Shown: positions 33,193 to 46,465, counted from the stretch's first letter. The stretch is 64,000 nt of DNA from Iris pallida (GCA_029216955.1 JANAVB010023997.1:1266524-1330523); one strand, 5' to 3'. The notes: generated from the sequence alone by a model not told the origin. Numbers and translations are program-made.

Positions 33193-34193
33193 TCATATGC
33201 TTGTATTGGCATACCTTCGGGATGTAGTTTTCTTCAGGTAGCCTTTGTCATATTTGTTGCTCTTTCTGGTTGATGATGAGGTTGTTGAACAGTCCTTCCT
33301 CATGTGTCCTTTCTTTTTACAGCCACAGCAGATAGGATCTTCTTTGTTGTTATTGTTGTTGCTATTATAGTCCTTCGTTATTTTGTTGAATCTCATGAAC
33401 TTCTTAAATTTTCTCACCATAAGAGCTTGATCCTCAGTGTCAGAGTCACTGTCGTCGAAATTATCTTCGATAGTTCTTCTATGTTGAGCTTTGAAAGCGA
33501 TCGACTTCTTTTACTTCTCCTTTGGTGTAGCATCTTCAAAGTCTTGAAGTTCCAGCTCGTGAGTGAGTAGCTTACCCATGAGTGTTTCAATAGACATGGT
33601 TGTAAGGTCGTTCCCTTCAATGATTGTTGTAGCCTTTAGATCCAATTTTTTGTGAGAGCTCACAGCAGTTTAAGAATCTTCTCATGGTTACTGTACTCGT
33701 TGCCTAATGATGACAGAGGATTTATAATATCCAAGAATCTCGTAAATATTTGGGTGACAGATTCGTTTGCCTTCATCTTGAATGCCTCATACTCCTGAGT
33801 AAGTCTGCTGATCTTTGACTCCTTGACTTGTGTCGTTCCTTCATGGGTTACTTCGAGAAATTTCCATACTTCATTTGATGTTGTGCAAGTAGACACCCTG
33901 TTAAATTCAGTCTTGTCTAAAGCACAAAATAAAGCGTTAATAGCACGTGCGTCAAGACTGGCCTTTTCCTTTTCATCCTCAATATATTTATCATGGGGTT
34001 TTTGAACCAAAACATCTTCAACAAGAATATGAGAAGGCTTTTTGTAGCCATCAATAACTATAGACCATAAGTCAAAATCTAGAGATCTTAAGAAGAAACT
34101 CATCAGTGTTTTTTAATAGGTGTAATTTGTACCGTCAAACAGTGGAGGTCTGTTTGTAGCTTGGCCTTCACTTGTGAACTTCACAGTTGCCAT
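33193..34193 (-). pseudogene. COP-1 gag
   Basis: The likely start is ATG at 34193 (MATVKFTSEGQ). A TAA stop after DGTNYTY precedes the long piece 33660-34103, which has the UBN2-type Gag features DARAINALFCALDKTEF, SNEVWKFLEVTHEGT and ARFLDII-like RFLDIINPL. A frameshift near 33645 and another near 33490 follow. The zinc knuckle CCGCKKKGHMRKDC (CX2CX4HX4C) is at about 33310. Gag forms the particle and binds RNA. Confidence 0.85.
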
Positions 34194-34263
34194 GTGTTGT
34201 GCTGTGATCTATGTAACAGTTAATAATAATAAAAAATATAATTGCAATGTTATCTTGCTTTAC

Positions 34264-34288
34264 CTGTATAACCCGCTCTAATACCAAT
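34264..34288 (-). promoter_or_regulatory. Primer binding site of COP-1 (initiator Met type)
   Basis: On the minus strand, ATTGGTATTAGAGCGGGTTA follows the LTR end CCTACA. It matches TGGTATCAGAGC with one change. Confidence 0.85.
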
Positions 34289-35288
34289 TGTAGGAACGAA
34301 TCGTAAAGCGCAATACTCTAGAGGGGGGTGAATAGAGTAGGCAATAGAATATTGCTAATTTAAAAAGTTAGCAACAAGTTCACAGAGATATATCACAAGT
34401 AAATAAATGTAAAAGCAGATATGAGAAAGCAAACACAAAGACGACGATGTATACTGGTTTTCCTCTTGTGAGGACTATTCCAGTTGGAAGAAATCTATCT
34501 TCCAGTTGAATCCACTATTGAAAAAAATTGCAAGTTTTCATAAGAAGTCCTTGCAACTTCTATAAATGCGAGCTTTGATCCGAAGTACTCGACCAACTTC
34601 AGTTGTGAAGTGTCTTTCTTCAATCAAGCCTCTGATTACAATCGCTCTAAAGCTTCTAGACCGTACCGCACTGGCAAATCGACTAAAGGATTGTAATTGG
34701 CTTAGAATTTAAAAATTAAAGCTTAGAACACTTTCAAAAAGAGCAGTAGGCTTTAGAGAGAAGAGATGAAAGTGAATGAGTGAATTGAAATGATCGAAAT
34801 CCTTCTCAATTTATAGCTTTTTCAAATGCAGAACTCTGTCAGAATTTGGGCAGAACTCGATGAAAAAATCTCGGCCGAAATGATCGAAATCCACTAATCG
34901 AACTCTGGCCGAGTTCCGTCAGAATTTTGTCAAGGTTTTTGCAAATAGATTTTTGGGACTTTTCAAATTGTTCTAAGCAGTTAGGAAATAGTTTGGGCTT
35001 TGTAAGTAGGCTTGTTTTCAAAATAAAAGGGTATTTTGAAAATATTTCTTGGGTAGCCTATTTGCCAGTACGATGCAGTGTACATCATATTCCTAGACTC
35101 AAGAAATATGAAAAATACATTGCATAAAGGACAGACTCGAGTGGCAAACACAGCTTCGGTCTTGAATATAATGGGTAGCAGTTCTCTGACAGTGTCCAAG
35201 AGTCCAAATAAACTTGAGTAGCCCATATATCGAGAAAGAGTTTGATCAATTATTAAAATCAGGTTTAACCATGACCAATGGGCCAATA
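34289..35288 (-). repeat. COP-1 5' LTR (1000 bp)
   Basis: A TATA-like box lies at 34806-34815. The 16-mer GAAATGATCGAAATCC appears at 34786 and again at 34876; the second copy replaces a different sequence in the 3' LTR. Confidence 0.9.
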
Positions 35289-35293
35289 TTTTA

Positions 35294-37426
35294 TACATGA
35301 TATTGGGCGGAGACAAATCTACTACCAACTTATAGGAGAAGTAATACATGAACAAAGAAATGATTTGGCAAGAGTAGCATGAACGATCCAAGAGCAATCA
35401 TCTTCGAAAGAATAGAGAAGATCAATGCCTTAGCTAGGATACCTTCAGATAGTCAAGAAAGCATACACTTGGAGAAATCACCAGGTCCTCAGAAGGACGT
35501 AACAAGATACAGGAATAACATGCCACATAACTGAATAAAAACTGCTCAATAAATAGTAAATCAGATCATAACATGGTCCAATACTCCACCCTTGAATTAG
35601 CGCCCCATCCCCCTAACCAAACAAGGATAGGAGATGGAATCCTAATCCATGATGAAGTATCTTTCCAAGTCATGAATCCAATATAGTATCCAGACCACAA
35701 CAAGGTTCAATACCTTTTCTTCGAAGCAGTGAGCCACACCTACAACCAAACAAGGACAAGGTGTCAAACTAGTCTGCGACAAGTTACTGTTCCAAGCTGC
35801 AATCAGATATAAGTACCCAAACCAAAAGTACTTATACCTAACTGATAAGGTAGCCTAACCCTTCTAAGTGAATGCAGTTTAAAAACAAACCTCCAACGCA
35901 TGGGCTCTCTGGCTAAAATGGGATTGGCATAGTTTCTACTCGGGGCACCAGGGGCCCAGTAATAATGTAAGAGCAGAATGCTTCGCAGAACGCCAGTAGC
36001 CGTCATTAACCATGGGTAATCTCGCCCGCATCTTCGATGGAGCTCACGGGTTACAAAGGATAAAATGTATATTAGCCCATACGCTAAGGAATTGTCCTCC
36101 CTACCCCATGCCTACTATGTTGTATCCACTACATGTATAACCTTTATTAACCGCTAAGTCAAACTAATCATACAAAATATTACTAGCGGTTAATCCAATC
36201 ACACGGCTTATATGTACCGGTGGTCAGCCAGGTACGCATGTTTGAGTTCTATATGCGATTCGAGACTTTGTGGCACAAATGCGACAAGGCCTATGAATGC
36301 AACACAACCGAGGGTGGTCTCTTAAATCTAAAGTCAACGTGCATAGAAATAAATAGAGAAATAATAAAGACATAATTAAACAGAAAATTGCATCTAAACA
36401 TGATTCAAAAGAACAGTTTTATATTGCAGAAATTTAAATAAATAGTAAATGCAAGAAATATGAGCGAAAGTAAATAGACAGGAAATGGCAAGGTAGTGAT
36501 GCCTGAGGTGATGCGACAATCAAGGTGGCACAGCATATGACTTCAGTGTTACAACTACGCAAGACGACTTCTGATGATGGCACGGACTATTCCATCGGGT
36601 CCAAAAGAATCAATTTAGTTAGGAACGACATAAACAGGTACAGAGTTAGCGAGGGAATAGGAATAATAGGCTTAGTCACGGACATGAAAAAAAATTGAAG
36701 GAATTTTCGTAAACAATACTTATACTATTTTTAGAAAATATTTGTAATACGCGAAAAATAGATTTTTATGAGTCAAAATATTCTTAGAAAATTAATTAAA
36801 ATATCAAAAATCGTTCTACGCTAAATTTCTCTAGTTTGTAAAAATATGCTTCTAGATAAAAACAACACTCCATAAAACAAAACATATTTAAGTAAATATT
36901 TGAAAATATTAATAAATTAAAAAAAAATTATATCTTTGTCAAGTATATCTTTAGATAGATCCTTGAAAATCTAGAAAAAAATTTAGGACAAATCCTAATT
37001 TTGTCAAAGTTAATTTAGGTCCGAAACCAAAATATTTTTTTTAAATACATAAGATATAAAATTTCCAAAATAATATTTAACCTCCATACTACTAATAGAA
37101 ATACTCATAATGATTGTAATAAAATACGTAATAATTCTTATACATATATATTTTCAAAATTTTACACCAGTAATCATATTTAACAACAATAATAATACTA
37201 CTAAGAATAAGAACACTAATACTAATATTAGTATCAATTTTTTTAAGAGAGAGACAAAGAAAACGAAAACAAAACAAATAATAACACTAATAATAATAAT
37301 ATCATTATTATTACTAATATTAATAATAATAAACCACTGTTTTTTTTCAAATCTCAAAATACCAAAGAAATTAAAATAAAACAAACTATTCTAATCCTAC
37401 AGCCGTACAAAAACAAAGAGAAAGAA

Positions 37427-37466
<40 letters not shown>

Positions 37467-39507
37467 GTAAAGTCAGCAGATACTTTTCAATGATGTTCTC
37501 TTCTTACAATAGAACATAGATTAATAAACCTAAAAAAACAAGAAAGGAGAGAGAGAAAGGGGATAAATGGGAAAAACTTAACACCTGTTAAGTCCCACTG
37601 TTCTCTTTGAGAGAACAAAAGAGGTTGAAGAAAGAGGGAGAGTGAGGATTTCGGAGAAAGTGAGAACATGAGAGGGAGACTGAGCTCGGCGAGAGGAAAA
37701 TATGGAGGAAAAAGGAGGGTGGCGATCGGGAAGGGGTTCAAGGGCTCACTGTGCTAGCTGCGACGGTAGGCTCGTGGTCGGGGCAGTCGCTGAGGGCGCG
37801 GAGGGAGGTGGCTGACACTGCCAACGGGGCTGAGCCTGACGCTATGGTGGAGGTCCGAGGATCTTGGGGCGATGGGGCGAGGATCAGCGGCACGGTTAAC
37901 AGCGTCGGCGGTGCTGTGGACGCACTGTGCTCGTCCGGGTCAACGAGGAGGTCGACGGTGGCAGTTGTCCGGATGAGGTGAGTGGTCGTGGTGGTTTGTG
38001 TGTTTTGATTTATTTGGTGGTTTTGGGTTGGCGGCCGGTCGCGGTGGCGGTGGTTGTGTGTATTGGTTCAGGTTTGATGGTGGTGATGATGATGGTGGTG
38101 CTGGTTTAGGTGGTTTTTGCGTGGTGGTGGTCGATGAGATTTTGATCGGAGGTCGGGTATGCGGTGGTGGCGCCCGTGGATGTGTGGAGGTGTTGGTGAT
38201 GGAGAGGGTACAGTGGTGGTGGCGCTTGGCGTGTGGTCGGACGAAGAGGCGGTTTGGTGAAGGTTGTTGGCAGGGAGTTTAGATGGTGGTGGGTGTGGCA
38301 GTTGTCCGGTGGCGAACTGGTATTGCGCTCGGGGTGAGCGGAGGATCGGTTAGGGTGGTGGCGATGTTGTGGTTTGATGGGGCATGGCGAGGGTGCGTCG
38401 AGGCTGGCCTTGTGTCGGATGCTAGTGGCTGGAAGTGGTGTGGGCAGTAGATGATGTTGGCCGTGGTCGTGGGATCGGGGTCGGTCGGGCGAGGTGGGAA
38501 TAGGTGGCTATGGTGATAGTCGAGGCGAGGCAGAGGTGGGCGGCCGGGGGATGGCCGGGCTCGGCTAGAATTAGGAATTAAATGTTTTTGGTTCGTGTCT
38601 GGGGTGTCCGACACGGATACAGAATTGTACTTTGGTTTATAATTTGGACAGAAAATATTGGAAAGACACCCGGGATTGGACCCGAGGCCGTCACGGTTGA
38701 CACGAAAAAATTTGGATATCGACACGGTGCACGATACTTTGGTGGAAAAAAGTTTGGACCTGTGGAATTTATTTTGATTCTATGGAAAAGGGCAAAGAGG
38801 AGCTCTCCTTATAGGTGCTCCTAGTTGGATAAGGACTAGTAGTAGTTTAAAACCTGATGGATAATTCCATCTTTTAATTTAGATCGATCTAAAATCATTT
38901 CAATCAAATCCAAATCTAAATTAAATCTAGATAAATCCAAATCCTTAATTTAAAACTATTTAAAAATCAAATTCAATAGATTAAATCTTAATTTAAGTTA
39001 CAATAAATAATTTAACATTAAATCAACAATTTCAAATTTCCTTTAAATAATAAATAAATAATTTCAATAATCACAATAAATATTTAAATATTTGAAATAC
39101 GTTTTCGTAAATGAATAAAAAATAAAAGTTTTTGAAACCAAAAAATATACATGATTTTAATTTCATGTACCTCGCATAGAAATATTTACATATAACATAG
39201 TTTTTCTAAATTACTACTTATACTTGTACAAAAATTTAAAATAGTCTTTTTATAATAATTAGATAAATAAAGTTTGCAAATCTCGACGCGACGCATTTTA
39301 AGTGAAATAAATAAAATATTTACCTTATACTCTTTTCGAAAAGTATACTTATTTAAATTAAATGAAGAAGTCTAAAATAAATCCCATTATAAAAAGTATA
39401 TCTCGCATATATGTATTCGCACTAGACGTACAAATACTAAAACTAAAACCAATACCTAAAAAAATATAAAGTAAAATAAATCATAGTAAAATTTTAGGAG
39501 ATTTACA
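35294..39507 (-). repeat. LARD-B 3' LTR, main piece
   Basis: Together with 25715-25876 it makes a 4376 bp LTR whose sense start is TGTAAATCTCC at 39507. It matches 41079-44685 and 58334-59015. It contains a GC-rich block (37740-38570), a GA-rich stretch (37530-37700) and an (AAT)n tract. No gene is supported: frames of 90-150 codons in the GC block are low-complexity and occur on both strands. Confidence 0.9.
37427..37467 (+). repeat. (AAT)n microsatellite in the LARD-B 3' LTR
   Basis: About thirteen units. The other LTR copy near 43205-43245 has only short interrupted runs. Confidence 0.9.
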
Positions 39508-40911
39508 TCCTACCCAACTTACAAGAATTTTGTCTTCGAAATTAAGAAATAACTAGGATTGGCAGGTTTGAGAGGTGGAAGGAAAGTATTGTAGAGGTAA
39601 GTGACGTACAACGAAATGGGTAATTTTTAGAAAATCATGCTTTAGATAATAAATCACGGTTATGGCTAATTAGCGCAATAAATAAAAAGATTAAGGGTTT
39701 TAAGTAGATCAAGATAAAACACAAATTTAAAGAATAGTAAGGAATCGAGTAGATTAAGAGAAAATAATTTTAGAGACTTAGAAGATATGGTTCCTTGAAA
39801 GAAAACTGTATACTAGTCGTCTAGGTTTTGGGGTACAGTTAAGGAATCGATTCTAATCATTCTTAAGTTTCAAACGTTAGAAGGTTATGATAATAGATCG
39901 AGAGTCGAAGGAAAGGGCGAGTAACTTGAGGCGATGTTGTAGTCAAATGGCTTGGTTGATGGCTAGCTACACCCGTGTATATACAAATATTATGGTCATA
40001 GGGGAATACTTCGTGTCTATCTATCAAGTATGAGTGTTTTATCTTTCTAAAATAAATGAAAGACAAAAACAATAAAGAGTTTAAAGAAGATGTTATCGAA
40101 TACGAATACGTGGTTCAAAGGCGATTGAATGATTCAAAGGAGAATTGTTAAGGCAGTCACGGATGAGATCCTAAAGGGCAAGTATATATTTGTTTAACTA
40201 TATCTCAATCCACGTAGAGTAAGAAGGGCAAACCAAGTGCACTAGGTTGATCAGACCATTATGTGCCGGTTCTGATTAGAGAATATGTTAGTGGAGGCCT
40301 CCAATAAAATACTGTCCTTGATCAAGCTCGATAGAAGAATAAGCTTGCAAAACTAGGCTATAATAGCGACATTTGTCAAGCTAGTCCAAAATAGTGAGCG
40401 AGATAATGTTGAAAGAAAATATAAATAGTTCAAGTTCCTTAAGAATCTAAGATTCGTCCGATGTTTGGGCCTATACCGTCGTCCTATTGTCATTTGTCTA
40501 TGGCTTTGGTTGACCAAACGGGTTATGGTCCTCTAAACTATATAGTCTTGGTAAACCTATTAGTATTCTCTTTAATGGTTCATAGGGTCAAAGGGAGTGT
40601 TAGGTCATGAAGCATTCTATCCAACTTACAAGAATTAACTAGTATGTGATTGAACGATGGAACATGTCAACCTAGTACGAGTCATCTTCCTAACCTCTAT
40701 CAAGCACGAAAGAATGATAAGAATTTACGGGAGAACGAAATAAGCAAGAAGTAAATCGAGATAGTCAATTTGTGAGTTTGAAAATGGAAGCAAGAAAGGA
40801 GGTCAAGTATGTGGATGAGATTCTAAACGCTAATCCTATATGCAGGCTTGCTTGGTACGGTGATGTAACCAAACAATTTATCGTAGACCTGCATGGACCA
40901 CCATAAAAATA
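39508..40911 (-). other. LARD-B internal region, non-coding
   Basis: 1404 bases with no ORF over about 70 codons and no pol motif. On the minus strand it starts with TTTTTATGGTGGTCCATG and CAGGTC at 40911, and ends with ATTTCGAAGACAAAATTC and GTTGGGTAGGA at 39508. Both termini match LARD-A, which supports one trans-acting machinery. Confidence 0.85.
40883..40911 (-). promoter_or_regulatory. Primer-site position of LARD-B (non-canonical)
   Basis: The minus strand has GGTGGTCCATGCAGGTCTAC a few bases after the LTR end GTCGTTACA. Confidence 0.5.
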
Positions 40912-43900
40912 TGTAACGACCCAGTCCCAAAATACATAGGACTAGGAACGTAGACATGCCAGTCGTATAATAAATATACGTAAGCTGTAAAATACAATAA
41001 AACCATGACAACTAATCTCATCCACAAAATGACGATAAACTTTTATATAATTAAGTAAGAATTTATCTTTTGTACATGATGTTGGGCGGAGACAAATCCA
41101 CTACCAACTAATAGGAGGAGTAATACATGAACAAAGAGATGATTTGGCAAGAGTATCATGGACGATCCAAGAGCAATCATCTTCGAAAGAATAGAGAAGA
41201 TCACGACCTTAGCTAGAATACCAGCAGATAGTCAAGAAAGTACACACCTAGAGAGTTCACCAGGTCCTCAGAGGGATGTAACAAGATACGGGAAGAACAT
41301 GCCACATAATTGAATAAAAACTGTTCAATAAATATTAAATCAGATCGTAACATGGTCTAATACTCCACCCTTAAATTAGCATTCCATCCCCTAACCAAAC
41401 AAGGACATGAGATGTTGCCCTAATCCATGATGAAGTATCTTTCCAATCCATGAATCCAATATAGTATCCGGACCACAACAAGATTCAATATCTTTTCATC
41501 GAGCAATGAACCACACCTACAACCAAACAAGGATAAGGTATGGCAAACTAGTCTGCGACAGGTTACTATTCCAAGCCACGATTAGATATAAGTACCCAAA
41601 CCAAAAGTACTTATACCAAACGGATAAGGTAGCCTAACCCTTCTAAGTGAATGCAGTTTAAGAACAAACTTCTAATGCATGGGCTCTCTAGCAAAAATGA
41701 GATTGGCATTGTTCCCTCTCTGGGCACCAGGGTCCAATAATAATGTAAGAGCATAACGCTTCACAGAACGTCAGTGGCCGTCAGTAACCATGGGTAATCT
41801 CTCTCGCATCTCCGGCGAAGCTCACAGGTTATAAAGGGTAAAGTGTATATTAGCCCATACGCGAAGGAATTGTCCTCCCTGCCCCATGCCTACTATGTTG
41901 TATCCACAACATGTATAACCTCTATTAACCGCTAAGTCAAACTAATCGTGTAAAATACTATTAGCGGTTAATCCTATCACATGGCTTATACGTACCAGTG
42001 TCCAGCCAGCTACGCATGTCCGAGTTCTATATGCGATTTGAGACTTCGTGGCACAAATGTGTCAAGGCCTATGAATGCAACACGACGGACGTTGGTCCCT
42101 TAAATCTAGAGTCAATTTGCATAGAAATAAATAACATAAATTACATCTAAACATGATTCAAAATAATAGTTTTATATTACAAAAATTTAAATAAGTATGC
42201 ATGAAATATGAGCTAAAGTAAATAGACAGTAAATGACAAGGTATCTTGCCTGGTAGTGATGCCTGAGGTGATTCAAAAATCATGGTGGCACAGCATATGG
42301 TTTCGGTGTTACAACTACGCAAGACGACTTCGGATGATGGCACGGACTGTTTCATCGGGTCTAAAAGAATAAATTTAGCTAGGAACGACATAAAGAGATA
42401 CAGAGTTGGCGAGGGAATAGCAACAATGGGCTTAGTCACGGACAGGAGAAAAATCGAAAAAATTTGCAAAAACAATACTTATACTATTTTTAGAAAATAT
42501 TTATAATACACGAAAACTAGATTTTTATGAGTTGAAATATTCTTAGAAAATTACTTAAAATATCAAAAATCGTTCTATGCTAAATTTCTCTAGTTTGTAA
42601 AAATATGCTTCTAGATAAAAACTACACTCCATAAAAGAAAACACATTTAAGTAAATATTCAAAAATATTAATAAATTAAAAAAAAAACTATATCTTTGTC
42701 AAGTATATCTTTAGATAGATCGTTGAAAACCTAGAAAAAATTATTAGGACAAATCCTAATTTTGTCAAACTTAATATTTTAGGTCCAAAACCAAAACATT
42801 TCTTTTTTTAAAGTACACAAGATATAAAATTTCCAAAATAATATTTAACCTCCATACTACTAATAGCAATACACATAATGATAGTAATAAAGTACATAAT
42901 AATTCTTATACATATATATCTTTCAAAACTTTATACCAGTAATCATATTTAACAACAATAATAATAATACTAAGAATAAGAATACTAATACTAATATTAG
43001 TATTAATTTTTTAAGAGAGAGACAAAGAAAACAAAACAAAACAAATAATAATACTAATAATAATAATATAATTATCATTAATAATAATAAACCAGCGGGT
43101 ATCGCTGCTAATTTTTTTTCAAAACTCGAAACCCCAAAAAAAATTAAATTAAAATTAAAATTGAACAAACTATTCTAATCCTACAGGTGTACAAAAACAA
43201 AGAGAAAGAAAATAATAATAAAACAAAAAGAAAATAATAATAATAATAGTAAAGTCAGAAGATACTTTTCGATGCTGAGAGAACATAGATTAAGAAACCT
43301 AAAAAAACAAGAAAGAAGAGAGATAAATGGGATCAATAGAAAAAACTTAACACCTGTTAAGTCCTACTGTTCTCCTTGAGAGAACCAAGGTGGTTAAAGA
43401 AAGAGGGAGAGAGAGAGAGGAGTTCGGAGAAAGAGAGAATGGGAATGGGAGACTGAGCTCGACAAGAGGGAAAGATGGGGAAAAGTAGGGTGGTGATCAG
43501 GAAGTCGATCAGGAAGGGGTTCAAGGGCTCACTGTGCTAGCGGAGATGGCGGGCTCGTAGTCGAGGCGGTCGCTGAGGGCGCAGAGGGCGGTGGCTGAGC
43601 CTGACGATACCTCGGAGCGCGGGCTGGTGTGGTGGAGGTCCGGGAATCTCGGGGCGATGGGGCGAGGGCAGCGGTGCAGTTAGCACTGTCGGCGGTGCTG
43701 TGGACGCACGGTGCTCGTTGGGGTTAACGAGGAGGTCGGCGGTGGAGATTGTCCGGATGAGTTGAGTGGTCATGGTGGTTTGTGTGTTCTGATTTATTTG
43801 GTGGTTTTTGGGTGGGCGGTCGATCGTGATGGCGGTGGTTGTGTGTATTGGTTCATGTTTGATTATGGTGATGATGATGGTGGTGCTAGTTTTTGTGGTT

Positions 43901-44685
43901 TTTGCATGGTGGTGGTCAGTGGGGTTTTGGTCGGAGGTCGGGTGTACGTTGGTGGCGCCGATGGATGTGTGGAGGTGTTGGTGATGGAGAGGGCACAGTG
44001 GTGGTGGCGGTTGGCGTGTGGTCGGACGAAGGGGCGGTTTGGTGAAGGTTGTTGGTAGGGAGTTAGATGGTGGTGGGTGTTGCAGTTGTCCGGTAGCGGA
44101 CTGGGACTGCACTCGGGGTGAGCAGAGGATCAGTCAGGATAGTGGCGATGTGTGGTTTGATGGTACATGTTGAGGGTGCATCGAGGCTGGCCTTGTGTCA
44201 GATGTTGGTGGCTGGAAGTGGTGTGGGGAGTAGATGATGTTGGTTGTGGTCGTGGGATCAGGGTTGGCCGGGTGAGGTGGGAATAGGTGGCTGTGGTGAT
44301 AGGAGAGGCAAGGCAGAGGTGGGTGGCCGGGGGATGGCCAGGCTCGGCTAGGATTAGGAATTGAATGTTTTTGGTTCGTGTCGGGGGTATTCGACATGAA
44401 CACAGAATTGTAGTTTGGTTTGTAATTTGGACAGAAAATATTGGAAAGAAACCCGGGGTCGGACCCGAGGCAGTCACGACTGACACAGGAAAATTTGGAT
44501 ACCAACACGGTATACGATACTTTGGTGGAAAGAAATTTGGACTTATGGAATTTATTTGGATTATATGGAAAAGGGCAAAGATGAGCTCTCCTTATAAGGT
44601 GCTCCTAATTGGATAAGGACTAATAGTAGTTTAAATCCCAATGGATAATTCAATCTTTTAATTTAGATCATTCTAAAATCATTTC
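40912..44685 (-). repeat. LARD-B 5' LTR, inner piece
   Basis: It matches 25715-25876 plus 35294 onward and stops at TAT-2. The GC-rich block is at 43530-44350. The 191-codon frame at 43537-44112 is Pro/Thr/His-rich low complexity and is not conserved as a frame in the other LTR, so it is not called a gene. Confidence 0.9.
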
Positions 44686-45566
44686 TATTTGCAAAAACAA
44701 AAGTTTCTTTTTATTTCACAAACTTTGAAGAACAGTACATGAGTACAATTGAATTCTGGGAAAGTACAGCTATAGGAATTCGATCTGAAGACGATCGCTT
44801 TATCCTTTGGATGATGTGAACTTTGAAGACGATAGCCTCTGAAGAATGCAGCAGCACTTGGGCAAGAACTCCTGATCTCTGGTGGTCTCTCATTGACTTG
44901 ATCGATCCATGATGAAGAGTTTGAAACTCTATTTATAGAGTTCTGGAAATAACCAATTTATAGTTATTCTGAATTGCGCAGGCTAGATTGCGCTGGAGAT
45001 GGACTGCACAGACTGCAAGTTGCGCTGGCCATTGGGCAGTTACTTCGATCGTGGGCTAACCGTACTCAGACGCGTGGCATTGTTTGATTGAAATGCGCTT
45101 GGTCGTGTGCAGACGGTTGCCACGTGGCGAGCAATTGATGGCATATAATCCACGTAATAAATGTCAGTTATCTTCAGAAAGCTTGATAAAATGCGCTAAC
45201 CGAATAGCGCTAGCTTCAGACTGCGCTCAGTTCTGGTCAATAGATCGCGCTGGATAGAGAGAGCTGGACTGCGCTAGGAATTGGCAGCTGGACCGCACTA
45301 GGAATTGGACAGCTGTCCTAGGCGACGGTGCGACACGAGAAACGAACAGACTCCTCATCTTTCGGGCTGTCAGTTGTCAGAAGATTTGATCTTTTGTCAG
45401 GTAATGATGATACTGCCACGTCAGCATAGCGCGCTCGGACTTGGCGCAGTCCAGCCTTGCGCGGTTGGTTTGTTGCGTGGTCCATGTTAGCGCAGTTGAT
45501 TTACGAGATACGCAGTTGGATTTCTGTGCACTTTTTAATTAATGCAACTTGATTTTTAGGACCTAC
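44686..45566 (-). repeat. TAT-2 3' LTR (881 bp)
   Basis: TATA box at 44929-44938. The U3 part (45000-45480) is crowded with TGCGCT and AGCGC motifs and also contains CCACGTGGC at 45119. The 61-codon frame at 45305-45490 is repeated in the other LTR and is not considered a gene. Confidence 0.93.
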
Positions 45567-45576
45567 AAGACCCCCT
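45567..45576 (-). promoter_or_regulatory. Polypurine tract of TAT-2
   Basis: AAGGGGGTCT on the minus strand directly precedes the LTR start TGTAGGTCC. Confidence 0.75.
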
Positions 45577-45741
45577 TCAAAGTTTTCAGAATTTAAAAAG
45601 ACTTCAAAATTTTGAAATACTTTGAATATAGGCATTAATAAACATCCGAATGAATTTATTAAATGTCATGATGAATCTTCATTTTTCGAGACTGAGTGAA
45701 TTCGACTTTTCATGGTGGAATGTGAACCGCCGGCGACTTTT

Positions 45742-45749
45742 TATATAAA
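45742..45749 (+). promoter_or_regulatory. TATA box of the accessory ORF at 45791
   Basis: TATATAAA on the plus strand, 49 bases before the ATG. Confidence 0.6.
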
Positions 45750-45790
45750 CGGGGCGGTGACCCAGTTTTGATCTTCATTTTCCATCAACC

Positions 45791-46078
45791 ATGACTCCAA
45801 AGGAAAAAGCTGAGAAAGAAGGGAAAAAGTTGGGCTTCTATGCCCATGGCGACCCCACTCTCGGGGGCAAAGAACTGAAGCCCTTAGTCTTCAAGTTCGA
45901 GGATGACCCCACCCAATTAGCCAAGAACCTCTTGAGTCATTTTGGTCTGGACGGCTCATCTTCTTCAAATGGGCGCAGCCTTACAGGGCAGCAGGAAGCG
46001 CTCGATGCTCTGCTACACCGCATGGGGGTCAGCAGTGTGGAGGAGTTGGGCGCCAAGCTCAGTCGTTCCGTGAAATAG
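45791..46078 (+). CDS. Accessory ORF, antisense to gag-pol, 95 codons
   Basis: No known domain is recognised. The product is rich in Lys, Glu, Gly and Leu, begins MTPKEKAEKEGKK, has no signal peptide, and ends in a Leu-rich part (QQEALDALLHRMGVSSVEEL) that looks helical. The frame is intact although all gag-pol frames are broken. The ATG has A at -3, the TATA box is 49 bases upstream, and a possible poly(A) signal AATGAA follows at about 46168. It lies between integrase and the 3' LTR. Antisense additional ORFs here are known in Tat elements, with no established function. A small regulator or RNA-binding protein is only a guess. Confidence 0.6.
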   Translation: MTPKEKAEKEGKKLGFYAHGDPTLGGKELKPLVFKFEDDPTQLAKNLLSHFGLDGSSSSNGRSLTGQQEALDALLHRMGVSSVEELGAKLSRSVK

Positions 46079-46420
46079 GGCGCGCCCTTTCATGTTTCTG
46101 TTTTTTTTTTGAGATGTAGCGCTTCTTTTTCTCTTTTGTTTATGCAAGGCCATCAGCGCCTCTATCAATGAAAGCTTGCTTTGGGTGTCAGAAGTTTTTT
46201 TCTTTTAATGATCTTGACACAGATATGAAACTTTTTACTAAGCGCTGTATTCACTCAAACAGTAGCGCACGCTAATTTAGGAATTTTTAGATGGCGCTCT
46301 TTGACTGAGTCCAATCTTTCTGTTTTTCGAAAAACACGTGGCGCCAGTTGAGTGGTAACTCCCATATTCGGTATGGATTCTTAGGGGTGCACTTTTGACT
46401 CGGCCTTACCATTTGAGCAC

Positions 46421-46428
46421 TATAAATA
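46421..46428 (+). promoter_or_regulatory. TATA box of the unit at 46466
   Basis: TATAAATA on the plus strand, 45 bases before the ATG. Confidence 0.6.
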
Positions 46429-46465
46429 GCCTTCATTTAAAATCAGAGAATTCATTCGAAAACGT

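Larger units (their letters stand above)
25877..35288 (-). mobile_element. COP-1: Ty1/copia element, 9.4 kb, inserted in the LARD-B LTR
   Basis: LTRs lie at 25877-26905 (3') and 34289-35288 (5'). Flanks are TTTTG and TTTTA, a 5 bp duplication with one change, and the uninterrupted site is visible at 41068-41080. In sense the order is LTR, initiator-Met type primer site, gag, protease, integrase, RT, RNase H, an extra ORF, polypurine tract, LTR. Integrase before RT is diagnostic of copia. Size, LTR length and an ORF after RNase H fit the SIRE/Maximus lineage. Both LTRs start TATTGG instead of the usual TGTTGG. All frames are broken. Confidence 0.9.

Noticed and set aside
43537..44112. 191-codon Pro/Thr/His-rich ORF in the LARD-B 5' LTR
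   Set aside because: Low complexity and not kept as one frame in the 3' LTR copy (37750-38280).
45305..45490. 61-codon ORF repeated at 58066-58251
   Set aside because: Present twice only because it lies in both TAT-2 LTRs; no promoter or domain.
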